From: Burhinus oedicnemus
Lineage: Eukaryota > Chordata > Aves > Charadriiformes > Burhinidae
Direction: 5' to 3'
Length of the DNA stretch: 64,000 nucleotides
Assembly: GCA_008921705.1 (NCBI GenBank)
Contig: VFFE01007081.1
Span: 1,898,040-1,962,039, forward strand
In this document: positions 25,596 through 39,118 of the stretch, in pieces
How positions within the stretch are numbered: position 1 is the stretch's first letter
Layout: the number at the start of each line of letters is the position of its first letter
Notes under the pieces: generated by a model
Database searches by the model: none
What the model saw: only the letters and a program-made list of their open reading frames with translations
Told to the model about the DNA's origin: nothing
Translations under genes and position numbers: made by a program

Positions 25596-28500
25596 AATGC
25601 AGGGCACACTTAAACCACAAACAGCCGTCTGTGGAAGAGTGTACAGGGGAAAAGGTCTCACACACTTTCCACAAACATAGTTTAGGATGCATCTGAAGGA
25701 AAGATACCAAGATGACCTAACACAACTGTTCCTATGTTAACACATTTGTGAGACTTACTGGTAGACTGAAAGGTGCAGCTTGTGCTTTCCTCCTTGTATC
25801 TCATTTTTTCCGTAGTCTGGACTAGCGGTAACAACGTGGATTTAGCCACAGTGGTCAAATATGAGATCGCTTTTCTTTAGGCTAAGAGCAATCGGCAGTA
25901 CCTCAAGCCCCATTTTAATTGCCCAGAAGCCTGTGAGAATTCAAATGAAATAGGAAAGGGCCTTCCCATTAAAAAATGAGTAGCTTACTACTGTGTTACT
26001 CCATAGGACCTCTCAAACCTCAACTGATGCCAACAGCAGCAGCTGAGGAATGATCTCTCCTGGCTGACACTCCATTTTCATACACAATTTATGGAGCTTA
26101 GTGTTGATATATGGCTCTAAACAGATGCTGTTTTTCTCCTTCCACGTGATAATGAAGCTTGTGACAAAGCCAGGAGTACCTGATGAGAAGGAAAGGCAGC
26201 AGAAGTGTTTTCATTGCAGGGGTCACCACAGGGAGGCTTTGGTGAATTAAGCAGCTGTGCAGTGGGTGACATAAACGTGGCTTGGATACTATCTTTGCCC
26301 TCTCATCCTTTCCTTCCAGCTTTCCACTAACGCCTCGCAAAGTGGGAAGCAGATAATCTATCCATCCCATTTAGTCCAGACAAATTCCAGACATCTACTT
26401 TCTCACTGTTATTCCAATTACTAATTTTTCAGGGTCAAAGTGACCACACAGACCAGAGAAACTACTCCGGCAGCCACTGCCAGACCTCCAGCGCCTGTCT
26501 CTGCGTGAGGCTGGGGGCTGCCACAGCTGGGGGTGCCTGGCAGAGCATCCCCCGTGCTGGCAACTGCCCCACGGTGCTCACTAGCCCACACTCCAGCAAG
26601 TCCTCCCAGCAGACGGTCCTCCAGGCTCCACTTTACTGCTGCTCCCAACAAATAAATGGCTTTTTGCGACCCACCACCCCCAGTCTGCGCGTTGAAGTCT
26701 GCTCCCTGCCATTGTTTTTCTACAGGAAAGTGGCTAAAAACCCCTCCATCGGTGCCATGTTTTTCCACGAATAGGGCCTGTTTTGATTAAGTAAGTGCAC
26801 ATGAGGGAGCTTTCCAAGCTTGAGCAATCCATCTGGCAGCGGTACGCAAGGCTATAAGATTTGTTTCTGCAGGACGGGACCGAGAGCTGATTTAATTGTA
26901 TTAGTCACCAGCAGCAGTACCGCTGATCTTGGACCCAGAGCGCCGGCTGGCCAGCAAGTCTCATGGTTATTTTAACTTTGTTTGTTTGACCTTTTCAGTG
27001 GTCCGGACCCCTCGAGGAGCTGAAGAATGCTTCATTCTCCCGCTGTTGCCTCTGAAGTGCAGAGCAGCTAGGGCCAAGCATTAGGCTAAATATCAGGATG
27101 CACGGGCTGAGTAATGGTTCATCTTCATGGGGGAAAAGTCTGCCTCTTACTGATTGACTTCAAAGAAACCAGTTTTTAAATAGTGACTGAATTCGATGGG
27201 AAAGAAGGAAATGGAGCTGGCTGCTGTTTATTGCTCTGAGGATCATTAAACATTTCTTTCTTTTATTTATTAGCTGTGAGATTTCTTTATAGGCAAATAA
27301 ATTCACAGATCTGTAGAACGGAACCAAAACCTGACATTTAGACCCAGACTCAAGTTTTGCCAAAGTTTGTGGGTGTTCGAATCATGTTATCCCCTGATTC
27401 AAGCCAGATAAAAAGAAATAAGCTAAAAAAGTTATGTCCTAAGAGAAAGTTTTCAAAGTCCAGCAGGGCTCCCTCTTTCAGGTAGATACATATTGTGGAT
27501 ATAATACTGTTACTTGCTGCAATTCCTATTACTGTAGAAAAAGCATTGCACAAGTTTAAGTAAGTCTCCAAATAATATTTCTAAAAAGCTGTTTACTGCC
27601 AGACCATTATTTTTTTAACCTCTTGAGCCAAACTCTCTCACACTGCACAGCATCTGGGGAGGAAATTATTGCTCAAATTGCCAGTGTCAGGACAGATGCC
27701 AGACAAACTTGGTTCCATAGCAGTGATATCTCGCTCATTGCTGTCTGAACAACACACTTGTGTCTTGGAGTTCTGCGCTCTTCAGCTTTCAGCAGAGCAC
27801 TTGTCAAAGCTGAGCTGACACAGGAATTTGTACATAAGGAACCATAACACAACTTGCCTTCGACTCCTCTCATCAGCTGGATTACTTCTGCAGGGCAGGT
27901 TCAGAAAGACAAGAAAAGCTAGAAGGAATTTTGCACCAAATAATCTGTAAAACTATGATACTAAAAGACAAGTCATATAGAAATAAGGATGAAATATATA
28001 CAATTTATTATATGATACCTGATATTCTGGAACTCCATACCCTATGGAGTTTGAAAGATCTCCAGAAAAACCATAAACTTGATAGCCCAAAACAGTTGAA
28101 TCGCAACAAGCTACCACTAGAATCATATCTCTGTTTGAATAACGTTTATTTCACAAGATCTTGGTAGAATTTGACAATGTATTCTTTTTAAATGAGCCCA
28201 CACCACGGAGTTTTTGTGGATGACAAAGATGACGTGCTAACGGGTTATTTGTGCTCACTCCAACACTGAGCTCGCAGGTTGATGCTCCCAAAGTCGGAAT
28301 AGTTACTCCTCAGGGCAAGGCTGCTTTTAGCTGGAAATAATCTACTATTTGAAACTTCCTGATTAACACTTCTTGGGATTCTGTAAATAGCTGAGGAGGA
28401 AGACATCTTTGTCCAGATAAAAGACATTCGTGGGTTTGCTGTCACAGACGTGTGGTTCCCAGAGCAGCATTACCAGTGATCCCCACGAGCCAAAGGAGAT

Positions 28501-29936
28501 GAGTGTTGAAAACGATGCCTCTGGCGACACACAGAGTGAGACGGACAAACGGACAGCCACACGCAGATGCTGGCTCTGGAGGTCAGTTAGGACTCTAGTA
28601 GATTATCCAGTGGAATTTTCGACAGGAAGAAAGATAACGTTTAAATTCCTCCAGTTTTATTTTTGCTCTGTTTTACTCCGATCTAGGAGTCAGGGCAAGC
28701 AGCTGTGTTTTCAAAATTCACTTTTATGGTGTGAAATTGCTTTACAATCTAAGGGCAGGGGAGGGAGCCGAGGCTTGGTTTTAGCAGAAAGTTAACATTT
28801 CAGACTAAACTTCTTTTAGCTAACTAAAACATGATAAGCTTTCTTCCTGTACTGCCACATAAACATATATGGTATGGCTCCATCCCAGCTTCTGAGGTTA
28901 AGAGCTCCAACTCCAGCTCTACTCTGAAAAGATACTCTGTAAAAAACCCACGTCCATATTTATTGGTTTTCAGTCACTCAAACCTCAGATCTGCTTATTT
29001 GAAAAAAAAAAAAGATGTTTTTTCTTGCTGCCAGTGCTTAAGCTGCACCTGGCTCACAAATCATCTCTCATAGACTTCAGCTGCACCTTAACTGCGCCTG
29101 CGAGGCATCTCGCTGGGCTGGGGTTATGGACGAGGCGTTCGGTGCCAGAAGAACACAGCTTGCCTTTCACAGCCCTGAGAGGGTGTGCGGGGCTGGCAGC
29201 CTTATAAAACATCTTTTTTTACTTATAAGCTGAACGCATTCAATCCGCTGGTCAGCTGAAGCATTCCAGAAATCACCTGAGGTTGTGCAGAATACCCCGA
29301 AAGCAGAGGTGAGAGGCAATGCATGTTCACCATGTAGTTAATGGAAAAGGTCATTATTTTTCCTTTAATGAGGTGAGCCAGCTTCCTCACAACATTTCTT
29401 GCTTTCTCTCCAACACGCTTCTCAGGAAGGACAGTGCAGTTATGTTACATGAACCACAAAATCCTACTGGAGGGAAGAAATGGTCTGAATGGGTAATCTA
29501 AGTGACTGTATTTTTTTTTTTTAATGTGGTTTCATAAACTTATAATTGGAAGTCATCTCAGAAGACAAATTCCTCATAGCTTTCTAGAGCACCAGGAAAA
29601 CGCGAGGACCCAGCAGGGCAGCGTGGATCCCAGGGGAACCGCTGAGCCGGTGGCCACGGCCATGGGGAGGGAGGATGTGCTGCCGAGGGAGCCACCAGCC
29701 CAGCCCGGCCCAAAGGCCACCAACCACCGGGCATGTCTGCAGGAAACACTCGGGCTTTGCCACCAGAGAGGTTGGGGCTGGGGAGACACTAAAATATCTG
29801 TGGGGAACGCCAAGCCCCTGCTGGATGCAGAGGCAGGAGCACGGAGCAGCGAGGGTGACGACTGAAGCAAGCCCCAGGAGCCAAGCAGAGGGGCACAAGT
29901 GCAGCTGCACCTGTAGCCAGGCTGGGCTCAGCTTAT

Positions 29937-29982
29937 TAAAAAAAAAAAAAGAAAAAAGGAGAAGAAAAGAAAAAAAAAAAAA
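29937..29982. repeat. A-rich tract
   Basis: About 46 bases consist almost entirely of A with a few G. They directly follow a 350-bp GC-rich block. It may be a simple low-complexity tract or the tail of an old retrocopy; see the findings. Confidence 0.75.
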
Positions 29983-32900
29983 GGGCGATGGCTCATCTGA
30001 TAATTGCTAATTAGCTCTTGCTTGCAGGGAACTTGGAGGTTCTGTCAGAAGTAGGGAGGGAGCCCTGAGCTGGTTTTTGCCAAGGTAAGCTCTGCACCGG
30101 TATTCAAACCTGCAGCCTAGTGCAGAGGCCGTGCAATGCGGGTCTCTGCTCAGAGGCCGGGGCAGCACCGTAAGGGGGACAGGCATGAGATGTGACTCAA
30201 AAGCAGCCAGGTCTGGGTATGCTAAATCTTCTTTCCTGAACCAAACATTCCCCAGATGTTCACCAACTGCTGTGGCCACAGGAGCAATGGTTATCTGTGC
30301 TCAGTTGTATTTCTTGGAGAAACTTTTGTATTTTACCCTTGAAAAAATGAAATCGTGTTTTGTCAGGAAGAAAAGGGTGAGCGAGGGAGTGTGTGTCATT
30401 GTCTTAATGTGCTTGATGTAAGGTCTGCTGCAAGGGATTGCTGGCCCTCCTCCCTGTGGGTGAGTCCTCAAGCTGTGTCTCCAAAAGGATCATTCCTTGC
30501 CGCCTTCTCCCTTTTTTATTTTCATAGGTTTCCTTCCCACCCTGTCCTTTGACTCCTTAAACTAATGGATTATCATTCAGCTTTAAAGTTTTTTAGATTT
30601 AGTTAAAAGCTTTCATTGCAATTTAACTCCTGGTTGTCCAAGCAGCGGTGGAGAGCTCTTAGCATGTTTTCCTCTCCCTTTGCAACTTGTTCATATTTTT
30701 CTTGTGTAACTCCTTGCATGAACTCTTCCTCTTGTCTCTTCTCTCTCCTACTAAGTTTCTAACTTCCAGATCTGCTTTTTCCCCTTCAGTGGCAGTTTTT
30801 CTCTCTAATCTATGTATGTGTGACTCTGCATATACTAATGATAGGGTTCAATGCTTTGCAACACAATGTAATTTTCCTTGCATTACAAACATGCGTAAAT
30901 GTTCCTATTTTGAACTGGTTTGATCTGTACTCTCACTTAGCAGAATGATAAGAAACTATTTTGCTGAATAACTGCCCATCTATTTTCAAGCAGTCCACTT
31001 CAAAGAGGGAAAAGTTTGGCAGCTGTGTCATTTATTAAATCAATGTCAGTGCAGTTATGCTTTTAAATGGGTGAAGTCTTTTATTGGAGGGGGTGAAATC
31101 TGTCTAGCATAGACCATCAGAGTGTTGCCACAAACTGTTTTGAAGTGGCACAGCCGATGTAAAGAATTGCTGTGTGACTAATAAACGCATTATCATCTTT
31201 AAGCTATAAAAACAAAACCATTCCCTCCTCCCATAGGAAGGAAGGTATCATTTATCAACCATTACAGCTTCAGGGTGTAAGAGTTCAATATGGTCTATGG
31301 TGATGTAAGCACAATTTTTGCACAATGCTGAACCTGTAGGGAGTTATTTCATTTTTATTTTGAGACTAAGAGGCAACTGAATCTGTATCTTGTGTCTAAG
31401 GAATACACATATACGTATATTGTTTCCAGTTCACCTAAATCTCAGTAAACAGGGTTATGCTTACAACAATAAAAATAATTTTCGCAGCTATGGCAGAAGG
31501 CAAGAGAGACTAGGATAATTCACACCACGAAGGAAAAGATAATGCCTTCTAATTAGGATAAAGCATGCAGCTGTGAGGTGTGGGGGGACCAGCCTCTCAT
31601 TCACCCTCGCCAACGGCACAAGGGCAAAAGAGGTTTAGTTCCCACTGACTGCCAGCAGCTAATTCTCTCCTTGCTGTGGAAATCAGAGGGAGGGCTTTTT
31701 CAAAGGAGAGGGGGGAAATGAATGTCATGAAATGGATGAAGACTACACTACTCACTGGTTTTGGTTTATGACTGTCGTGGCTCCAGGGACCACAAGACCA
31801 TTGACTTCGGCCTAACCTGAGCTACTGGTGGCTGTAATTTCTGCCATCCCTTATCTTAGAAAGATTTACCAGAGTGACATTTCTCTAAGTCACTGCACAG
31901 AAGTGACAGCACTTGTAAACAGATGATGATGAACTACCTGTGGGAATTATTCCTCCTACACATAGTGCTGTTGGAGGGTAATATCTGCCTGGTAGCAGAC
32001 AGCTGCAGGAATCCAGCGAGAGCAGAGGGATCAGAGAGACTAATCTTCCTCCCACTCTTTCTGCCCTGCAACAGCTTGACTTTTGGTGCGAGAGCTTTGG
32101 GGATAGTATAGTAAACGTGGTGTTTGCATTGCCCATTCAGTGATATGATTAAACACCACACTTGCTGAAACAAGAGGCTGGGATGTAAGAAGGGAATGAA
32201 AAGGGGGAGGGAACTGTAGCTCTCTCCTATGCACAAGTATCAGTGCCACACGCTCACTTTGTTCCTCTCTGCAACAATGACTGTATCTCCAAAACTCTCC
32301 AGCAAATACACTCTTTCAGTGCCATCACATTTACCTTTTCACAAGAGCATCTATCACCGTCTGATTAAAACCAGAATATGCTGCTTGACAAGACCTGGTC
32401 TAGGATATCAAAGGATCAGTCTGGTAGAGCCAAAATGCTCTCTGGAGATGGTATAGTCCTCTGGGGATGGAGCTCCACCAAGATTCGACTTCTGCCAGCA
32501 CCCAGAGATGCCATCCCCACCAGCAGTCAAACCTCACATGTGCTGCCGGCTACCTGGATAGAGAGCACTTCAGCTGCCCCAGGGACACCCCCCTCTCGTA
32601 CAGAACCACACACCCCTTCCTGCCTGCCAGCACTCTTCAGGACATGCTCAACAGCCTCGATGGTGGGAACCTATTTAACATGTTTTAAGAAGATAGTTTT
32701 AAAAATAGAAAGGAAAGCAGGTTTCCTTGTTTCTTTCTTTTTTAAAAAAAAAAAAAAATAAACAAGTCCCTTCTGCCATACGGGCATGTTGAGTAAAGAA
32801 CTGTGTAAAAATGATGCCATCTACCCTCGCTTTCAACTCTAACAGTCTTGTTCAGCATATAATCTGGTCAAAAAAAGCCAAGAGTATCAAAGGTTTCTTT

Positions 32901-35900
32901 CCCACTTCAGGAGAGTGCAGTCTCTACTGAAGACCACCAAGATCACTCATCTGACATGTATCATCATGTTTCATGAACTTTATGACATTTCAAGCACCTC
33001 TTTTTATGGAATGAGGAACAGACCTAGTGAATTTTCTGTATCGCTCACTGAATATTTCAGACATGAACACTCAATAAGCCAACACACAACAGCTTTCATT
33101 CAGTCATTTCTACAAAAGAGTATTTTATTAATTTTCTGTACTGTGAAAAAATGCTTTCATAAGAATACAGAAGAGATATAACATTCTTCTAGTATTAAGA
33201 TACGAAATGTACACATCTTGGCTTGGATTTTATTGAATCTTATTATAGGACACATGCTTGGTAGGGTTTTGGGATTGGGGTTTGTTTTCTTTTTTAAGTG
33301 CACACACTAGTAATAAAGGGCATAACACCAAGGAGGACAGGCTCCTGTCATATATATGAGCTAGCCAGTATCCATTTGAACAATTAGATGTTTTCTGGTG
33401 CACTTCATGGTCCTCTCCTTCCGTCAGGGCCTGACAGAAGAATGCAAGACGCTGTGTTTGTGCACTATTACATTACATGTACTACATCTAAGTGATTTCC
33501 AAACACAGTTACCTCTACGCCACCCAGAGTAAGAGAGATTGGCATGTTGAAAAAGCATGGATAAAAGCGAGAGCATTGAGCACGGGCAGGCATCCAGGAG
33601 GCTTTGTTAGGAGGATGGCTGGCACTGAACTGTGGGTGATGAGCCCTACAAGCCGGCACCCTGGTGCCTGGCCTGGCCCCATGGTTGGGGTGTGGAGCTT
33701 CTCGGGCCGCTCTGTGATGTGACACTGCCCGTATCCCCAAAGGGACACTCAGCATCCTACCCTGACGGGCCCCAGAGAGTCACGCCATGCTCCGCACCAG
33801 AGCAGGAGCCTCCCCAGAGCTGGAGACCTGAGCAAAGCACAGCAAATGTGTCCAGTCCCAGAGCACTGGGCAAGCTTCTTGGCCCTGGTCTGGCTCTGCA
33901 GTGGGTGTAACAGCTCCTGGCTGAGTCCTGACCTGAGCTACTGGGTTGTCTCTGCGTCACTCTCCCAAGTCTCTGTGTTGTGCTGGTAAATTTGCCCAGG
34001 ACTCTTGCCCAGGGCCTTTCCAAAGCAGAGCAGTGCTATGTTTGTGGGGCAGTTGGAGGGAATGACACCATCCATAATTTAGATATGGAAAACCACAGGA
34101 ATTCAGTCTTTAGGGTGTTGACTGCTACCCTTCTAAACTTACTGAACTGTCTGTTATGATCACACCGACTTTTCATCTCAATACCAGTCTCAAGCCCTCT
34201 GGGAAGTTATGAATTTTTGAATATATAGATCAACATACATACACACTAAATGATGTTGTCCTAACCTGTTGCCCAGATTTCACAGGGTAGAACTCAAGCA
34301 ATGAAATGTCTGCACATTACTCGATTTGCACATCTAATGCATAGTTTCTCTAATGCTTATAGTTGTGTGCTGGATATAATAGAGTTTGACAAACCATATT
34401 CACAGGTTAATGGCATATGCAAGATACCATACAGTATAGCAAACTGAACAAGTTATTTAATCCATGATCTTTATCCTGTGGTGTACCTGAGCACCCGAGT
34501 CTAAATGTAGAGACTGAAATGCTAATCATGATATTTTCAGATTGATGTTTGCAAGCGTCCACCTTTACCTTTCTTGACCACCAGTTCTATATTGTAAATG
34601 CTGCAATAATTCCCTTGGGGTTCCTACATGATCCAATATTTGCTGGAGGCCACTCCTCTCTCCCCGTTACCTGAGTAAGTGCTTTATACACTCTGTGAAA
34701 GAAGAGGTGCAGAAACAGACTCCCAGCTCAGGGAAAACCTCATATTCAGGTCCCCTGAGAAGAGGTCCTTCACCTCTAGTACTGCTGTATCTAGATGATG
34801 AGAGAATATGGAGCAATATTGCAATGCAAATCCAGATCACCATGTCCAATATTTGAAAATGAACCTACTCGGATATACTGTTGATTAAATGTCCTGGTAA
34901 AAAGCCAAAACATCTGCAGGGTATATCTCATTTGGATTAATTGAGGTGAATACCACTGAGGTTGCAGTGTTTTGTATGCTGTGTAGGAGTAAAGCCGGAT
35001 TCAAAGACAGGTTCAGGAAACTGTCAGTAAAATCAACACAAAATTTGATTGTTGAATTTGGTTTTCTCCCAGTGGAAAAGCAGATAAGAGTTCAGCATAA
35101 CTAACAGCATGCTAGATTTAAGGAAAATAATGCAGGAAAATCTACAAAGTAGGATGACAAACAGAGTTGCTGTGAGTACTATCTGTCAGCCTGGTTTACG
35201 TTTAGATCCTTTTCTGAAAAGAACCTTTCTGTTTTATTGTGGCTGAGTGTTTCTCTCATCCCCATTTAAAACTTGAGGCAGACCTTAAAAAAGAAATTTA
35301 AAAAATCAATGACACATGGAAACAAAAAGCTGACATAGGGGTCAAACACCCCTTTGTAACTCTAGCAATTTTTTTCATTAGAAAGGAGATGGCATAATCT
35401 AGTATAGAATACATATATACTATATGTGTAATATGCATATGCATTCCTACACGTAGTTTGGCACTTTAAGTTTGGATAATTTTCCATTAGTGACTCAGGC
35501 AATTTATCTAAGCTCCACCTCCCCTGTACGCCTTACTGCTTCTTGGTATGTCTTTGCATTTTCTTCATCACTGAAGCTCGCAGTATATACTAAACCATCT
35601 GTTGCCAAGAGAAATAATGTTCCTCATGGTGTTTTTAGCAACGAAAATGGTCTTTTAAGGCTTAAGTGCTAATACCAAACTCATTTACAGTTACTTTTGG
35701 CATTGTAAGCAATAGGGCTGTGCATTCCGTTCAGAAAGTATGTGACAACTTAGGTTAGGTAAACAAAAAATGCTTTTGCATTCTTTTTTATTAAACCATC
35801 TACATAGGAAGGAGGTAGCCTGCAGAGAAAGTGTTGGAAACTTATCTCAAAGGTAGGTTATAGATTACTGAGGAGAGATCCACTAAAATCTGGGATGAAT

Positions 35901-36400
35901 GATCTGTCCCAAAGCCAAAAGAATTTAAAGGAAAAAGCATAACCAGTTGGAAGAAAACAACAGATGATTTTGTCAGCTTGAATCAAGCAGAATGGTGAAA
36001 CTCAATTTCCTGGGAATTCATGAAAAGAGGTATTTCAAAAAAAGAAATAAAATAAGGATGCTGTATCCAGATGGTCAAAATCACACAGTGAAAAACTGTC
36101 TTCAGCAAGTGGAGATTGCCAGCCTTTTTAAGTGGTGATGTCAAGTCTCATCAGCTAAAGAACTGCAGATGCAAGCAGTAGCTGGGCAGGAGGCATCAGA
36201 AAAACACGTAAGCACCGTGTTTCTGCCAGTGACTCACTAGATGTCATTTCCCGCTCAGGACAGAGCACATGCACTGTCTCAGTGCTGAAAGGTGACATTT
36301 TCCGAGTGAAACAGTAAAACTGAGCTGCTGACCTCCACAGCAATTCAAGAGAGATTACTGCCATTTTTGCATAACTAAGAGTGGTAATGTCCACCCTAGC

Positions 36401-36443
36401 CTTTTTTTTCGGTTTTCTTTTTTTGTCTTTTTTTTTTTTCCCC
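36401..36443. repeat. T-rich tract
   Basis: The tract is a run of T broken by a few C and G bases, ending in CCCC. It is low-complexity sequence with no other structure seen. Confidence 0.7.
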
Positions 36444-38863
36444 TTACATTTCCAGGAGAACAAAATGTCTTAGAAGTTTTGAAAGCAATAATAATGTAAA
36501 TGTTGGCACTGAAATCTCTGAGTTGGAGGGGACAATGGAGCTAGCTAGTCCTGGTTCCAACCCTTTCAGGTTCTGGATGCCCTCTGGAGAAAACCACATG
36601 TGGTGCTGCTGTGGGATGAAGTGTTAGGAGCCTGGTAGTCAAGCAAGAGTGATGGCTGTCCACAAAAGTTCCAGCCATCTAAAGCTTTCCTTCCCTAAAA
36701 AGTGGAGGTCTAAGAACAGCTCTTATGGCTGCATTACTGGGTCTTCAGGTGTTGGTCTTGACCACTCGCACTGTTGCTGCTGGTTCAAAATTCCAGGTGG
36801 AAACTTTTCGCTTCCGCATTCTCTCCTTAATCTCTCATCTGGCCCTCTCTCATATCAATGTTTTTTTGACATAAACCCCTTAAACATTTACCTACCAGTC
36901 TACATTTGTAATTCTGGGTCAATGACAACAAGATGTTATGCTTGCACTCACCTGCCTAGACTGTCGATGTGAAGACTGAAGCGCTCTGGGTGTGGGTTTT
37001 AGTTTGGTGGGGCTTTTTCTGCTGTTTTCGTGGGCAAAGTCTGCTTTCTGTCTTCGGTGCATACCACCATAATTTGGGAAGGAGAGGCCCAGTTCAGCTG
37101 GGGAGGAACGGGTTAGAGGCTATTTTGACTGATATTGACTGTGTTGAAAACCACAGACCAGCTGATTCCGACAAGAGTACTGACCAAATAATAATAATAA
37201 ACCTTTTAAAAAAAAAAGTCACCTTTAATTTTGGGACAGGTGAATCAATTTTCAGCTCCTGACTCTAGATTTTTTTTTCTAGATGGCCTTGAAAAATTGT
37301 TAAGGTGGTCACAAATATTCAGAAAATAATAATCTATGAACATATTTTTGTGAGATTTACTTCTGTTCAGACATACCAAGTACAATCAGTGTGATTGTAC
37401 AATCAGGCTGATTCAGTGCTTTAGTTGGAACATAAACATACTCTTGTCTTTAAATATATTTTCTATATTAGTTAACTTTCTACTAAAATGATCTGCAGTG
37501 AAAGGGTTAACAATGTAAACATTTAGCCAGTCATCTTCAGATTTCAGAGTCAGTATTGTAGGGGGGATGAACAGTTCAGACCAATTGGAAATTATTCTTT
37601 TGATTGTCTTTGGTCTCTTGAAGATAAGACTGAGTCAGTTCTGTTTGATTCATGTCTTCAAGGATTTATTCACAGGCGTGACTCTCAGGAACATAATTTT
37701 ATTTATAATGGGATGTGAGACTTCAGAGCACCAGCTTGATAACAAATTTAATAGCAACATAAAGTCCTGTGTGAATGCAGCACAAGAAATTTCAGAAGCA
37801 CAAGAATTCAATTGAACATGCTCTTCTTCCTTCCACCTTCTTGCTTTCTCCCTGTCATACTTAAGTTCAGATTGGTATTTGTTTACGCAGCACGCAGTAA
37901 GCTAATGCCAGCTATCATCTCGCAACTCCTCCTGCCTGTTTATTTCCATCTGTGTGAAATATTTATTGCTGCTTCTTACATTCTTATATCCTGAGGGGTA
38001 TATGGCTTTTGTTTACATCTTAACAGAATTAAATAGCAGAATGTGTTTGCACAAGCCTTACAGGCATGCTCCTGCTTGGTCTGTTCAGGTATGAGTTAAA
38101 GCTGCTTGCAAGGGACTTGAAAACTGAAGTTTTGTAAGCAAAAGTCTGTGTTTCTGGTAGAACAGAAAGTGTTTTACGTTACATAACAAGAGAAATTGTG
38201 TAATTTTGGGATAATTCACCCAGCTGAGGAGTTTATTTCCCTGCAGTAATAAATGTATTTTCTATCTTTCTACTCTTGATGTGATTCACAATTCTGTATG
38301 TTTATCCATAACAAGGCATGTATACAACCTAATCATCTGGCAGAAAGTTTGCCAGTTTAAAATCTGTTTGCCCATGCCTGAATCCACTGCCAAACAATTT
38401 CTCATTTGTACTTAAATTTACAGAAGGATATAGTCGCCTTAACACTGCAGCACTTCATTTACAGGCAAACATGGCCCTCCCATGCAAGGTGTAGGAGATG
38501 AATGTTGAGTCTTCCTCTTGCCTCAAACAATTTAAACTGGGATCTGCTGTTTTTCTGCAAAGCTCCCTCCTTCGGAGGCTGCTGGTCTCCACTCATGAGC
38601 CCGGGGCTCTTCAAGTCTTTATGCAAAGTGGAGCACCTTTAAAGACGGTGGGACTGTCTGCCCCTGCCCAGCAGGTCCCTGGGTAGGACACTCACCCATG
38701 CACAACAGTGAGCTGGGCCCTCATGTCCCATTTTCTCTGCATGCTGAACAGGCTGATAGAAATCATTACTGGAAACAAAACCTCTTTGCATGTCTATCTG
38801 GCACCTGAGAGATACGAGACAGTTATTGTCAGTCCATTTCTGTGGCAAGAAAATGGATATTTC

Positions 38864-39118
38864 ATGGAATCATAGAATGGTTTAAGTTGGAAGGGACCTG
38901 AAAGATTGTCTAGTTCCAACCCCCCTACCATGGGCAAAGACACCCTCCCACTAGACCAGGTTGCTCAAAGACTCATCCAACCTGGCCTTGAATGCTTCCA
39001 GGGATGGGGCATCCACAACTTCTCTGGGCAAGCTGTTCCAGTGCCTCACCACCCTCAGAGTGAAAAACTTCTTCCTAATATCTATTCTAAATCTACCGTC
39101 TTCCAGCTTGAAACCATA
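38864..39118 (-). mobile_element. CR1 LINE 3' fragment
   Basis: It begins ATGGAATCATAGAATGG, the reversed 3' tail. It continues GTTGGAAGGGACCTGAAAG, TAGTTCCAACCCCCCTACC, ACTAGACCAGGTTGCTCAAA, GGGATGGGGCATCCACAACT and CTTCTTCCTAATATCT, all typical of reversed avian CR1. The match stops near 39118, so this is a short 5'-truncated copy. Confidence 0.93.

Larger units (their letters stand above)
25596..38863. other. Intergenic region
   Basis: No gene is supported. Two GC-richer blocks (29580-29935 and 33580-33910) have overlapping reading frames on both strands, which is expected where stop codons are scarce. Simple tracts include A-rich 29937-29982, A-run 32744-32760, T-rich 36401-36443 and (AAT)n 37187-37201. 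A 14-bp palindrome lies at 37392-37405. Parts such as 26780-27080 look less repeat-like and could be conserved noncoding DNA, but that cannot be judged here. Confidence 0.55.

Noticed and set aside
29524..30010. Four overlapping frames of about 100 codons on both strands
   Set aside because: They occupy one GC-rich block with few stops in any frame. None has homology that I recognise.
32378..32761. 127-codon frame ending in a run of Lys
   Set aside because: The Lys run is just an A homopolymer, and the rest has no recognised domain or splice signals.
36510..36610. Possible CR1 remnant (GTTGGAGGGGACAATGGAGC, then CTAGTCCTGGTTCC)
   Set aside because: There is only a short partial resemblance to the reversed CR1 3' end, without the tail repeats or further blocks.
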